A DNA stretch of 64,000 nucleotides from Desertimonas sp963772825 (lineage in GTDB: Bacteria > Actinomycetota > Acidimicrobiia > Acidimicrobiales > Ilumatobacteraceae). The number at the start of each line of letters is the position of its first letter. Within the stretch, counting starts at the first letter, position 1. Positions 16,480-25,377 of this stretch are shown here, piece by piece. The position numbers and the translations under genes are program-made. The notes under the pieces were generated by a model. The model was not told where the DNA came from. It saw only the letters and a program-made list of their open reading frames with translations, and searched no databases. The stretch spans positions 228,260 through 292,259 of the forward strand of contig CAVYYX010000022.1 in the NCBI GenBank assembly GCA_963772825.1. The letters run 5' to 3'.

Positions 16480-17475
16480 ATGGAGGGGCCGCGCATCGCT
16501 GGCTCGATCGACGAGCTCGTCGCCGGCGCGTCGACGCGCACGCCCGTCACCACCGTCGATGGCAAGTCGGGTGCCCAATTCGAGCGGCTCGTCATCGACG
16601 GGGAGCGCTACTTCCTCAAGGTGCTGTCCGCCGCCGACGATTGGATCATGCGCTGCACGGGCAACACCACGAACTGGGAGTTCCAGGTGTGGGAGGCAGG
16701 GCTGTATCTCCAAGCTCCAGCGGTCATCGACCACGCCGTCGTGGCGATGTCGCTGGAGGGTGATGGCCCGACCGCTCGCCTGGCGATGTTGATGACGGAC
16801 TGCGCCGATGATCTCGTTCCGCCGGGCGACGCGACGTTGCCGGTGGAGCAACACGATCGGTTCGTCGAGCACCTGGCGACGTTCCACGCCGGCTTCTTCG
16901 GATGGCAGGACACGATCGGTCTGCAGGACCTTGCCCGGCGGTTCGTGTGGTTCGCTCCGACGACGATCGCCCCGGAGCTGCTCGTCGACGACGTGCCCGG
17001 CCCGATCGCCGCCGCAGCGACCGGGTGGCAACAACTGTCAGAGCGCAGCCCGCGGCTGTTCGACCTCGTCGACAGCATCCACGCCGACCCGCACGCCCTC
17101 GCCGGGGCGATGACGGCGACACCGCAGACCTTCGTCGCCGGCGACTGGAAGGCGGGGAACCTCGGATCCCGTCCCGATGGCCGCACGATCCTGCTCGACT
17201 GGGCGTATCCGGGCGAGGCGCCGCCTTGTTGGGAGCTGGCCTGGTACCTGGCCCTCAATTGCGACCGACTGCCCCGCTCCAAGGAGGACACGATCGCCGC
17301 CTATCGGCGCGGCCTGGAGGAGCACGGCGTCGGCACGACTGGCTGGTGGGATCGCCAGCTCGGCTTGTGCATGGTCGGCGTGATGGCGACGATGGCGTGG
17401 GAGAAGGCACGCGGCGACGACGAGGAGCTGCGGTGGTGGGAGCAGGCCGCCCTCGATGGCTCCCAGCATCTGTGA
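16480..17475 (+). CDS. aminoglycoside phosphotransferase-like kinase
   Basis: Protein-kinase-like fold of the APH/choline kinase family. LVIDGERYFLKVL carries the ATP-binding Lys, VAGDWKAGNLG (about residue 223) the catalytic loop with Asp, and TILLDWAYPGEAPP the metal-binding Asp. ATG 16480 (331 residues) is preferred over 16426, whose extra 18 residues look non-conserved. Its stop overlaps the GTG of the following methyltransferase. Substrate unknown; resistance function is not implied. Confidence 0.75.
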   Translation: MEGPRIAGSIDELVAGASTRTPVTTVDGKSGAQFERLVIDGERYFLKVLSAADDWIMRCTGNTTNWEFQVWEAGLYLQAPAVIDHAVVAMSLEGDGPTARLAMLMTDCADDLVPPGDATLPVEQHDRFVEHLATFHAGFFGWQDTIGLQDLARRFVWFAPTTIAPELLVDDVPGPIAAAATGWQQLSERSPRLFDLVDSIHADPHALAGAMTATPQTFVAGDWKAGNLGSRPDGRTILLDWAYPGEAPPCWELAWYLALNCDRLPRSKEDTIAAYRRGLEEHGVGTTGWWDRQLGLCMVGVMATMAWEKARGDDEELRWWEQAALDGSQHL

Positions 17476-18269
17476 CCGTGGTGGGGGTCGACGCCGCTCG
17501 CGGGGCGTATGCCGGGGCGGGACCCGGCTGGGCCGCCGACGCCAGCCTCGTGTACCGGCCGCTGGCGCGGCATCTCGTGGCCCGCAGCCCGATCCCGCTC
17601 GTCGGCAAGCTCGTGCTCGATGCAGGCGCTGGCACGGGCGCCGCTGGTTCGGTGCTCGCCGACCTCGGGGTGACGGTGGTGGAGAGCGACTGCGAGCCGA
17701 CGATGCTCGAGCACGGACGAGCGCACCGCTCGCCGGCCGCCGCCGCCGATGTCGCGGCGCTTCCATTCCGGGCCGGAGTCTTCGATGCGGTCGTCGCCGC
17801 TTTTGTGCTCAACCACGTCGCCGACGCGTCGGCCGCTCTCGCCGAACTTGCCCGCGTCACCCGTCCTGGCGGCGCCGTGCTCGCCTCGACGTTCGCCGCC
17901 TCGCGCTCACCGGCGAAGGAGGCGTTCGACACCGTGGCCGGACGGCACGGATGGCGATCACCGGCCTGGCACGCGGTCGTCAGCGCCCGGGCGGCTGCGT
18001 TCAGCACGATCGAACAGGCCCAGCGCGCAGCCAGCGCCGCCGGGTTGGCCGACGCTGAAGTCCTCGAGAGTGCGATCGATGTCGGCGTCGACGACGCCGA
18101 ATCGGTCGTTCGCTACCGGTTGGGCATGCCGCAGTACACGGCTTGGCTCGCCGGGCTCGACGCGGCGGCGCGGCGCCGGGTTGTCGCCGACGCAACCTCG
18201 GCGATCGAGGCCCTCGGCGAGCCGTTCCATCCGCTGGTCATCGAGCTCGTCGCCAGATCACATCGATAG
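17472..18269 (+). CDS. class I SAM-dependent methyltransferase
   Basis: The Rossmann motif I is LVLDAGAGTGAAGSVL, motif II VVESDCEPTML, and ALPFRAGVFDAVVAAFVLNHV with LARVTRPGGAVLAS are the UbiE/Methyltransf_11 type motifs. 265 residues. GTG 17472 overlaps the stop of the kinase-like gene and so the two are probably cotranslated; GTG 17478 or 17481 are alternatives. Substrate not predictable. Confidence 0.82.
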   Translation: MTVVGVDAARGAYAGAGPGWAADASLVYRPLARHLVARSPIPLVGKLVLDAGAGTGAAGSVLADLGVTVVESDCEPTMLEHGRAHRSPAAAADVAALPFRAGVFDAVVAAFVLNHVADASAALAELARVTRPGGAVLASTFAASRSPAKEAFDTVAGRHGWRSPAWHAVVSARAAAFSTIEQAQRAASAAGLADAEVLESAIDVGVDDAESVVRYRLGMPQYTAWLAGLDAAARRRVVADATSAIEALGEPFHPLVIELVARSHR

Positions 18270-18279
18270 CGTCACGGGC

Positions 18280-18759
18280 GTGGCGACCGACCGGAGATGG
18301 CGACCGTTCTGGCTGCATCAGGCGGCCGAGTACCTCGTCGCCCTCGTGCTCATCGCTTCCGGATTGCAGTCGCCCGACCCCTTGTGGCCGGCGCTCGCCG
18401 GCGGCCTCGTGCTCGTCAATGCGGCCTTCTCAGGCCCTCCGCTGGGTGCCTTTCGGGCCGCCGGACGCTCACTCCACCGACGTCTCGACCTCGTCGTGAT
18501 CGGTGTGCTGGTCGTCGTCGCCGCCTTGCCGATGCTCAACATCGATAGTGCGTCGCGCTTGACGATGGTCGTCGTGGCGATCGTCCTCGCGGTCGTCTGG
18601 TGGGGCACCAACTTCGCCGAAGCGGCAGCGCGGCGCCAGCGCCTGGCGGCCTCGGCGACGCCGGGCAAGGTCGACGCGGCGAGCGTCGGTCGGACTGCTG
18701 GGCGTCTCTACGCCCGGGCCAGCGACGCCGTCCGCAACCGCCCCAAGCCGTCTGCGTAA
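18280..18759 (+). CDS. small membrane protein with four predicted helices
   Basis: 159 residues, unrecognised. Hydrophobic segments lie at about residues 10-30, 35-52, 70-88 and 95-115 (for example LVVIGVLVVVAALPML and LTMVVVAIVLAVVWW), followed by a basic, Ala/Arg-rich cytoplasmic tail of about 45 residues. GTG 18280 follows the methyltransferase stop by ten bases. The stop lies inside a perfect palindrome. Confidence 0.6.
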   Translation: MATDRRWRPFWLHQAAEYLVALVLIASGLQSPDPLWPALAGGLVLVNAAFSGPPLGAFRAAGRSLHRRLDLVVIGVLVVVAALPMLNIDSASRLTMVVVAIVLAVVWWGTNFAEAAARRQRLAASATPGKVDAASVGRTAGRLYARASDAVRNRPKPSA

Positions 18760-18797
18760 GCGTGCAAGCCCTCTGCGGGCTTGCACGCTTACGCAGA
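18751..18797. terminator. perfect 20-bp inverted repeat, bidirectional terminator (family E)
   Basis: A 20-base arm starting TCTGCGTAAGCGTGC at 18751 is repeated exactly inverted at 18778-18797, with a seven-base loop. It overlaps the stop of the plus-strand membrane protein and ends four bases before the nagB stop, so it can end transcripts from both sides. Confidence 0.85.
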
Positions 18798-18801
18798 GCG
18801 T

Positions 18802-19584
18802 CTAGAGGGTCTGCCACGGGGGCTTGCCGGCGTAGGCCTCGCGGTAGTAGTCGGCGAGGCGGAGTTGGCCGGCGGCGGGCTCGTCGATGACGACGCTGAC
18901 GTGGGGATGGAGTTGCAACGCCGAAGCGGGGAAGAACGCGGTGACCGGACCCTCCACGAGGCTCGCCACGGCAGCGGCCTTGACCTCGCCGGTGGCGACG
19001 AGCACGAGGTGGCGAGCCTCGAGGATCGTGCCGACCCCCTGGGTGAGCACGTGCCGCGGGACGGCGTCGAGCGAGTCGAAGAATCTTGCATTGTCGAGAC
19101 GTGTCTGGGCCGTGAGCGTCTTGAGCCGGGTGCGTGAGGCCAACGACGACCCGGGCTCGTTGAACCCGATGTGCCCGTCGCCGCCGACGCCGAGAAGCTG
19201 GAGGTCGATCCCGCCGGCCTCGACGATCGCCGCCTCGTAGGCGGCACAGGCTGCCCGGAGATCGGTGTCCAGCCCATCGGGGCCGTGGACCCGCTGCTGG
19301 TCGAAGTCGACGCGACCCGTGAACTCGCGCTCGATCACGGCGCGGTACGACTCGGGGTGGTCGAACGGCAGCCCGACGTATTCGTCGAGCAGGAACGCCG
19401 TGGTCGCAGCAAACGACAACCGGCCGCGGCCGTGGCGCCGGACGAGCTCGTCGTACACCGGCAGTGGCGAGCTGCCGGTCGCCAGGCCGAGAACTGGGGT
19501 GGGTCGGCGCCGCACGAGGGATTCGACGGCGTCGGCAACGACACCGGCGAGCTCTTCCGGCCTGGCGACGATCACGACTTCCAC
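18802..19584 (-). CDS. nagB: glucosamine-6-phosphate deaminase
   Basis: Converts glucosamine 6-phosphate to fructose 6-phosphate and ammonia, recycling amino sugars. LGLATGSSPLPVYDELV is the phosphate loop, FLLDEYVGL holds the catalytic Asp, and LLGVGGDGHIGFNEPGSSL the signature with the catalytic His/Glu. 260 residues is normal. No other nag gene is adjacent. Confidence 0.93.
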   Translation of the reverse strand: MEVVIVARPEELAGVVADAVESLVRRRPTPVLGLATGSSPLPVYDELVRRHGRGRLSFAATTAFLLDEYVGLPFDHPESYRAVIEREFTGRVDFDQQRVHGPDGLDTDLRAACAAYEAAIVEAGGIDLQLLGVGGDGHIGFNEPGSSLASRTRLKTLTAQTRLDNARFFDSLDAVPRHVLTQGVGTILEARHLVLVATGEVKAAAVASLVEGPVTAFFPASALQLHPHVSVVIDEPAAGQLRLADYYREAYAGKPPWQTL

Positions 19585-19631
19585 GCCACGTGTCTAGCGT
19601 TTGACGGTCGGCCGTCGACGGACCGCGCCAG

Positions 19632-19637
19632 TACCCT
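19632..19637 (+). promoter_or_regulatory. candidate -10 box of a leaderless transcript
   Basis: TACCCT ends 8 bases before the ATG at 19646; no Shine-Dalgarno sequence is visible. Confidence 0.3.
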
Positions 19638-19645
19638 GGGCAGCG

Positions 19646-19813
19646 ATGCCTTTCGATACGCCACCTCCCGATCTCGCCAAGCTGATCGCCGCCTGGGAGC
19701 AGTGGGAAACCGGTGAGGAGTCGCCGGGCAGGGTGCTCGCCTCGCTGAAGACGGCGGGGCTCGCCGTCGTCCTCAAGCAGCTGTCCGACTCCGGGTGGAC
19801 ACCCGCTGAGTAG
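19646..19813 (+). CDS. small protein of 55 residues, unknown function
   Basis: Begins MPFDTPPPDLAKLIAAWEQW and ends SDSGWTPAE. An amphipathic helix-rich, mildly acidic protein without membrane segments or cysteines. The coding bias is clean (GC-rich third positions) and it lies between the divergent nagB and the NUDIX gene. Function unknown. Confidence 0.6.
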   Translation: MPFDTPPPDLAKLIAAWEQWETGEESPGRVLASLKTAGLAVVLKQLSDSGWTPAE

Positions 19814-19862
19814 TGCCCGGTCCTACCGGCCCGGCGGGAACCAGATCATCCCGCGGCCGCCG

Positions 19863-20480
19863 GTGTGGTCTGCCGCCGACGATCTGACACCGCTCACCCA
19901 TCGACTGCCGATCACCACCGAGGAGGTCGTGCGCGCCGTGCGCGGCGCCGGGGTCAACCGCGTCGAGGCCGACTTCTCGGGAGTGCGTCCCTCGGCGGTG
20001 CTCGTGCTGATCGCCGACGACGCGGAGGGCAATGCCGGGGTGTTGCTGACTCGCCGATCGTCATCGCTGAACAACCATCCGGGTCAGATCAGCTTTCCCG
20101 GTGGCCGTATCGACCCGGGGGAGACGGAGACCCAGGCGGCGTTGCGTGAGGCCAACGAAGAAGTCGGGCTCGACCCGTCCGACGTCGAGGTCGTCGGGGA
20201 GCTCGACCACCTTGCGACGGTCGTCAGCCGCAGTCACATCGTCCCAGTGGTCGCCCGTGCCGACTCACAGATCGGCCTTGCGCCGACCTCGCCCGAGGTC
20301 GCCCGCGTGTTGTGGGTGCCGCTCGCCGAGCTCGGACGCGCCGACACGTTCCGGGCGGAACGATGGAGCGTGCCGTGGACCGCCGAGGAACGGGTGTTGT
20401 ACTTCTTCGAGCTCGACGACGAGACCGTGTGGGGTGCGACCGCCCACGTCCTCGTCGACCTGTTCAACCGTCTGCGCTAG
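19863..20480 (+). CDS. NUDIX hydrolase, CoA pyrophosphatase-like
   Basis: The NUDIX box GGRIDPGETETQAALREANEEVG is complete in sense (GX5EX7REXXEEXG), preceded by LLTRRSSSLNNHPGQISFP, the UPF0035 motif of NudL-type CoA pyrophosphatases. 205 residues from GTG 19863. The frame upstream is open and reads NQIIPRPPVW, which looks protein-like but has no start codon, so the true start is uncertain. Its 3' end overlaps the convergent decarboxylase by 17 bases. Confidence 0.85.
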   Translation: MWSAADDLTPLTHRLPITTEEVVRAVRGAGVNRVEADFSGVRPSAVLVLIADDAEGNAGVLLTRRSSSLNNHPGQISFPGGRIDPGETETQAALREANEEVGLDPSDVEVVGELDHLATVVSRSHIVPVVARADSQIGLAPTSPEVARVLWVPLAELGRADTFRAERWSVPWTAEERVLYFFELDDETVWGATAHVLVDLFNRLR

Positions 20481-21876
20481 CCAGCTCCTGAAGCAGCCGC
20501 CACGCCTCGGCGACATGGCGCTCCTCGGTCGCTCGCGATCCGATGGAGAAGCGCAGCACGGGATGCCCGTCGAGCACGGTGCGCGTGAACCAGGCCCGGC
20601 GGGTCGCGTTGGCCGCCTCGATGAGGCGTTCCGTGGCGACGTCGTCGTGCAGCCGCAGACAGGCGAGGTTGAGAGGATGCGGGGCGACGATCTCGAAGCG
20701 GTCGTCGTCGGCGATCCACGAGGCGAGCCGTTGGGTCAGTTCGACATGGCGGCGGATCAGCGCCTGGCATGCCTCGACGCCGTCGAGGCGCAGGCCGAAC
20801 CACAGCTTGAGGGCGCGGAACCGGCGGCCGAGAGGAACCTGCCAGTCGCGCAGGTCGGGGGCCGCCCCGGCGGCCGCCGCTGCGGAACGCAGGTACTCGG
20901 GCAGGATGCTCAACGCGCCGAGCAACGCCGTGCGGTCAGCCGTCCAGTACAGGTCGCAGTCGAAGTTGATCCCCATCCACTTGTGCGGGTTCGTGCAGTA
21001 GCTGTCGGCGAGCTCGAGGCCGTCGTTGACCCAGCGGTGCTCTGGGACCAGGGCGGCGATCCCCGCCATCGCCGCATCGACGTGCAGCCAGGCCCCGGCG
21101 TCGCGGCAGATCGTGGCGATCGCCGGCGTCGGGTCGAAGGCCATCGACGATGTCGTGCCCCGCGTCGCGCACACGAAGAACGGCGTCAGTCCCGCAGAAC
21201 GATCGGCGTAGACGAGCGCGCTCAGCGAGTCGGCGACCATCGCGAAGTCGGCGTCGTGATCGACGACACGGATCGATCTCGTCCCGACGCCGGCGATGCG
21301 CAACGCCTTCTCGATGCTCGAGTGGGCCTGCGCAGTGGCGTAGGCGACGAGCCGGGACGTGTCGCCGTCGGCGTTGACGGCGCCGCCGGTCGCCCGCCAG
21401 CGCGCCGAGAGCACGGCGACGAGGGTCGCCTCGCTGGCCGTGCCCTGGATGACCCCACCTCCCGACTCGCTCGTGTTGCGGAAGCGCTCGGGCAGGTCGA
21501 GCAGCTCGGCCATCCAGTCGAGGGTTCGCAGTTCCAGTTCGGTGCACGCCGGCGACGTGACCCAACTCATCCCGTTGACGCCGAGTCCCGCCGACAGCAG
21601 CTCGGCGAGGATCGTCGCGTACGAGCTGTTCGCTGGGAAGTAGGCGAAGAAGCTTGGGTGCTGCCAGTGCACGATGCCGGGTACGACGATCCGGTCGACG
21701 TCGGCGAGCACGGCATCGAACGGCTCGGGTCCGCTCGGTGGGTGGTCCGGCAGCTGGGCCATCACGTCGCCCGGTTGCACGCCGGGCGTCACCGGTCGCT
21801 GCTCGACCGTCTCGACGTAGTCGGCGATCCAGTCGACGAGACGGTGTCCGGCGACGCGGAACTCGTCAGGGGTCAT
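20464..21876 (-). CDS. PLP-dependent group II amino acid decarboxylase
   Basis: Aromatic-L-amino-acid/diaminobutyrate decarboxylase family, 470 residues. The PLP lysine is Lys299 in CTNPHKWMGIN, with His185 stacking (QAHSS) and Asp267 (HVDAAM) binding the pyridine nitrogen. FFAYFPANSSYATILAELL and QGTASEATLVAVLSAR are typical of the AADC/TDC branch. It probably decarboxylates an aromatic amino acid; exact substrate not deducible. Its start overlaps the stop of the membrane protein upstream by 11 bases. Confidence 0.88.
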   Translation of the reverse strand: MTPDEFRVAGHRLVDWIADYVETVEQRPVTPGVQPGDVMAQLPDHPPSGPEPFDAVLADVDRIVVPGIVHWQHPSFFAYFPANSSYATILAELLSAGLGVNGMSWVTSPACTELELRTLDWMAELLDLPERFRNTSESGGGVIQGTASEATLVAVLSARWRATGGAVNADGDTSRLVAYATAQAHSSIEKALRIAGVGTRSIRVVDHDADFAMVADSLSALVYADRSAGLTPFFVCATRGTTSSMAFDPTPAIATICRDAGAWLHVDAAMAGIAALVPEHRWVNDGLELADSYCTNPHKWMGINFDCDLYWTADRTALLGALSILPEYLRSAAAAAGAAPDLRDWQVPLGRRFRALKLWFGLRLDGVEACQALIRRHVELTQRLASWIADDDRFEIVAPHPLNLACLRLHDDVATERLIEAANATRRAWFTRTVLDGHPVLRFSIGSRATEERHVAEAWRLLQELASADG

Positions 21877-22186
21877 CGCCTGCAGTATGACGTGCCGCGT
21901 CGCGCCGTCGAATGCCGATCACCAAGCGGGTGCCGATGGCGGCCAGGCCGACGACGATGACGCCGAACAGGACGCCTTGGCGCCATCCGCCGCGCTCCCT
22001 GCTCCCGCACTCCGGTCGGGGGAGGGCGCTGACGCAATCGCTGACGTTGACGGTGGTGTCGTCCGGGAAGAACGGGTTGTCGAGGATCGTCGAAGCGGGC
22101 GGTTCGGACGGCTCCACCGGCTCGGCGACCGTGGCCGTCGTGAGCGTCAGCGACAGCAGCGCCGGCACGACGAACGTTGTCAACAT
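21866..22186 (-). CDS. small secreted/membrane-anchored protein
   Basis: 106 residues: N-terminal signal peptide (LTTFVVPALLSLTLTTATVA), an acidic extracytoplasmic part with two cysteines (VSDCVSALPRPEC), then a C-terminal membrane helix (GVLFGVIVVGLAAIGTRLVI) and a basic tail. Unrecognised. It lies divergent to guaA and overlaps the decarboxylase start. Confidence 0.55.
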   Translation of the reverse strand: MLTTFVVPALLSLTLTTATVAEPVEPSEPPASTILDNPFFPDDTTVNVSDCVSALPRPECGSRERGGWRQGVLFGVIVVGLAAIGTRLVIGIRRRDAARHTAGDDP

Positions 22187-22206
22187 TCCAACCGGTTCTA
22201 TCGGCG

Positions 22207-23788
22207 GTGGCTTACGATCAAGCCTCTGACCGCCAACGCCTCCGACCCTGCCGGCCCCGTCCTCGTCGTCGACTTCGGCGCCCAGTACGCCCAGCTGATC
22301 GCCCGCCGTGTTCGGGAACTGCAGGTGTTCTCGGAGATCGCGCCGAACCGGATCACGGCCGACGAGGTGGCGGCCCGGCGGCCGTCGGCGTTGATCCTGT
22401 CGGGCGGTCCCAAGAGCGTGAACATCGACGGCTCACCGCGCCTCGATGCGGCGATCTACGACCTCGGCATACCGATCCTCGGGATCTGTTACGGCGCCCA
22501 GCTCGTCGCCCTGCAGCTCGGCGGCGAGGTCGGACGTGGGCTGCGGGGCGAGTACGGGCGCACCACGCTGCGCCGCACGGCACCGTCGCGGCTGTTGCCC
22601 GACGAGGCTCCTGACGTGCACGACGTGTGGATGAGCCATTTCGACGCGATCACCGTGGCGCCGTCCGGCTTCGTCGCCACCGCGTCGACGGACAACGCGC
22701 CCGTCGTCGTCTTGGAGCACGACGAACGACGGATCTACGGCGTGCAGTTCCATCCCGAGGTCGTCCACTCGCCGTACGGGATGGCGGTGCTGCACCGGTT
22801 CCTCGTCGAACGGGCAGGCTGCGCCACGACGTGGACGATGGCGTCGGTGGCCGACGAGCAGGTGGCGAGCATTCGCCAGCAGATCGGTGACGGTCGGGCG
22901 ATCTGCGCCCTGTCCGGCGGTGTCGACTCCGCCGTCGCCGCCGCCCTCGTGCACCGGGCGATCGGCCACCGCCTGACGTGCGTCTACGTCGACACCGGGC
23001 TGATGCGGCTCGGCGAGAGCGCCGAAGTGACCGAGACGTTCCGCCGGCACCTGGGCGTCGAGCTGATCCACGTCGACGCCGCCGACCGGTTCTTCGAACG
23101 GCTGGCCGGCATCGCCGAGCCGGAGGAGAAGCGCAAGGCGATCGGCGACGAGTTCATCCGCATCTTCGAGGAGCACACCGGCGGCCTGACGGAAGCCGAG
23201 TTTCTCGTGCAGGGCACGCTGTATCCCGACCTCATCGAATCGGGGGGCAGCGACGGCACGGCCGCGGTGATCAAGAGCCATCACAATGTCGGCGGACTTC
23301 CCGAGGACATGCGCCTCGAGCTCGTCGAGCCGTTGCGCGACCTGTTCAAGGACGAGGTCCGCCGTCTGGGAATCGAGCTCGGCCTGCCGGAGTCGATGGT
23401 CTGGCGGCAGCCGTTCCCCGGACCCGGCCTGGCCGTGCGGATCCTCGGTGAGGTGACCCCGGAGCGCGTGGCGGTGCTACAACGAGCCGACGCCATCGTC
23501 CGCGAGGAGATCGCCGCGGCAGGCCTGGAGCGGGACATCTGGCAGGGATTCGCCGTGCTCGCCGCAGACATCCGCTCGGTCGGCGTGATGGGCGACGAGC
23601 GCACCTACGGCCATCCGATCATCATCCGTGCCGTGACGAGTGACGATGCGATGACGGCCGACTGGGCCCGCCTGCCGGCTGACCTCCTGGAACGCATGTC
23701 CAACCGCATCGTCAACGAGGTCGACGGCATCAACCGGGTGGCGTACGACATCACGAGCAAGCCCCCCGGCACCATCGAGTGGGAATAG
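22207..23788 (+). CDS. guaA: GMP synthase (glutamine-hydrolysing); start uncertain
   Basis: Converts XMP to GMP. N-terminal glutamine amidotransferase (LVVDFGAQYAQLIARRV, catalytic Cys in LGICYGAQLV, FHPEVVHSPYG), then the ATP pyrophosphatase loop ALSGGVDSAVAA and the C-terminal dimerisation domain ending ITSKPPGTIEWE. No in-frame ATG, GTG or TTG exists between 21890 and the conserved start near 22260. GTG 22207 is one frame away and would join with a single-base correction near 22215-22225; CTG 22226 is the only near-cognate in-frame alternative. The body of the gene is certain, the start is not. Confidence 0.9.
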
Positions 23789-23798
23789 ACGCTCAGCC

Positions 23799-23859
23799 CG
23801 TTCCCCGGCCACGCAGGCCGCTGGTGGCCGCTCCTCGGCTGGCGCCTCGTCGCTCGCAG
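23799..23859 (-). repeat. family A repeat, copy A3
   Basis: CGTTCCCCGGCCACGCAGGC followed by a GCTCCTCGGCTGGCGCC block, the reverse orientation of copy A2. It starts ten bases after the guaA stop. Confidence 0.75.
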
Positions 23860-23909
23860 TCGAGCTGTCGATAGTCGACTGTCATCGTTCCGCGTTTCTC
23901 GCGACATGA

Positions 23910-23940
23910 TTGCAATCGGTTCGTAATGTTTGGTTAGGAT
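23910..23940 (+). promoter_or_regulatory. candidate promoter of the NlpC/P60 gene
   Basis: TTGCAA (23910-23915), 19-base spacer, TAGGAT (23935-23940), ten bases before ATG 23951, in an AT-richer pocket. The spacer is long, so this is tentative. Confidence 0.3.
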
Positions 23941-23950
23941 GCGGGACGTC

Positions 23951-25199
23951 ATGCGATCGCCCCGCCACGGTCTCGCCGGCCTGATCCCTGCCGGAGTAAC
24001 GGTTCTCATCGCTTCCCTCGCCGGCGCCGGCGTGGCGTCTGCCGACCCGATCGACGATCAGCGCAGCAAGGTCAGCCAGTACGCCGACATGATCGAGGCG
24101 CTCGAGGAGGAGACCGCCAAGCTCGCCGAGGAGTACGACATCGCCCTCGACGAGCTCGGCCAGCTCGAAGAGGACGTCGCCGCCGCCGAGGAAGCGGTCG
24201 CCGCCAAGGAGGTCGAAGTCGCCGACCTGCAGGCCGAGCTCGGCGATGTCGCCGTGCAGGCGTATCTCGACTCGGGTGGGTCAGGGATGGGGATCTTCAG
24301 CAAACCCGCGCAGTTCAGCGAGGAGCTGCAGCGCGACGAGCTGACCCGTGTCGCGCTGAACAACGGCACCGCCGACTCCGACGATCTGGAACAAGCCGTC
24401 AGCGAGCTGAGCGAGGAGCAAGCGACGCTCGAGGATCAGCAGGAAGCGGCGTCCGCCAAGGCCGAAGAGGTCGCCGAGGCAAAAGAGGCAGCCGAGGACC
24501 AGACCGACGAGCTGCACGAAGCCCAGGCCGAGGCAGAGGCTGAGCTCGGCAATCTGATCCGCGAGGAGCAGGAACGCCGGGCACGCGAGTCGTGGGAGCG
24601 CATCCAGGCCGAAGCAGCGGCAGCCCAGGCACGTGCCGACGCCCAAGCGGCGGCCGCCACGCAGGCCCAGCAGCAGGCGTCCGATGCCAACCCCACGAAC
24701 AGCGGTGGCGGCGGCAACACGTCGTCGGGTGGCGGTGGTGGCAACACGTCCTCCGGTGGTGGTGGCGGCGGCAACACGACTTCCGGTGGCGGTGGCGGGA
24801 GTTCGCCCGCCCCGGCCAAGCCGGCCGGCGCCGATCCCCCAAGCGTCCTCACGGGCCGGCACGGCGGTCAACGCCGCGGCCACCCAGGTCGGCGTCGCCT
24901 ACCGGTATGCCGCGGCGAGCCCTGGCGTGGCCTTCGACTGCTCCGGGCTCACGTCGTGGGCATGGGGCACGGCCGGCGTGAGCCTGCCGCACCAGTCGGC
25001 GCAGCAGTACGCCAGCGTCCCGCACGTGCCGTCCTCGGCCGCTCAACCGGGCGACCTGATCTTCTTCTACTCGCCGATCAGCCACGTCGGCATCTACATC
25101 GGCGGCGGGATGATGATCGACGCCGCCAGCCCGAAGTCGGGCGTCCGACGGGCCGCCATCAACTGGGGCAACGTCACCGGGGTCGGCCGCCCGAGCTGA
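23951..25199 (+). CDS. secreted NlpC/P60 peptidoglycan endopeptidase with coiled coil; frame break
   Basis: Signal peptide (residues 1-32, ending AGVASA), a long coiled coil (about residues 35-240, rich in Glu/Ala/Lys), a Gly/Ser/Asn/Thr linker of repeated SGGGGGN, then the NlpC/P60 domain. That domain has catalytic Cys in FDCSGLTSWAWG, His in ISHVGIYIGGG. The layout matches RipA/PcsB-type cell-separation hydrolases. The frame changes at the C-run 24836-24840: the first part continues to a stop at 25282, while the catalytic domain from about 24842 is in the next frame to 25199. One C more or less restores a single protein. ATG 23951 is preferred over 23930. Confidence 0.85.
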
Positions 25200-25252
25200 G
25201 CGCTCCGGCGACTCTGGTGCGGACCGGTCGCGACGTCTCATCGACACGCTCG

Positions 25253-25330
25253 AACTGGGCGGCCTTCGGTCCAAATCGGTAGCTGGGCGGCCAAACCCCG
25301 AGAATCCGGACCGTACGCCGCCCAGATCGT
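25253..25330. repeat. family B palindromic repeat, copy B3
   Basis: CTGGGCGGC at 25255 and again at 25283 (28-base period); the second pairs with GCCGCCCAG at 25317-25325. It lies 54 bases after the NlpC/P60 stop and upstream of the kinase-like gene. Confidence 0.75.
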
Positions 25331-25364
25331 CGATCGGCCAGATCGGTAGCGGAGCTCACAGCGG

Positions 25365-25370
25365 TACGGT
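25365..25370 (+). promoter_or_regulatory. candidate -10 box of a leaderless transcript
   Basis: TACGGT ends 7 bases before the GTG start at 25378; no Shine-Dalgarno sequence is present. Confidence 0.3.
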
Positions 25371-25377
25371 TCCCGCC

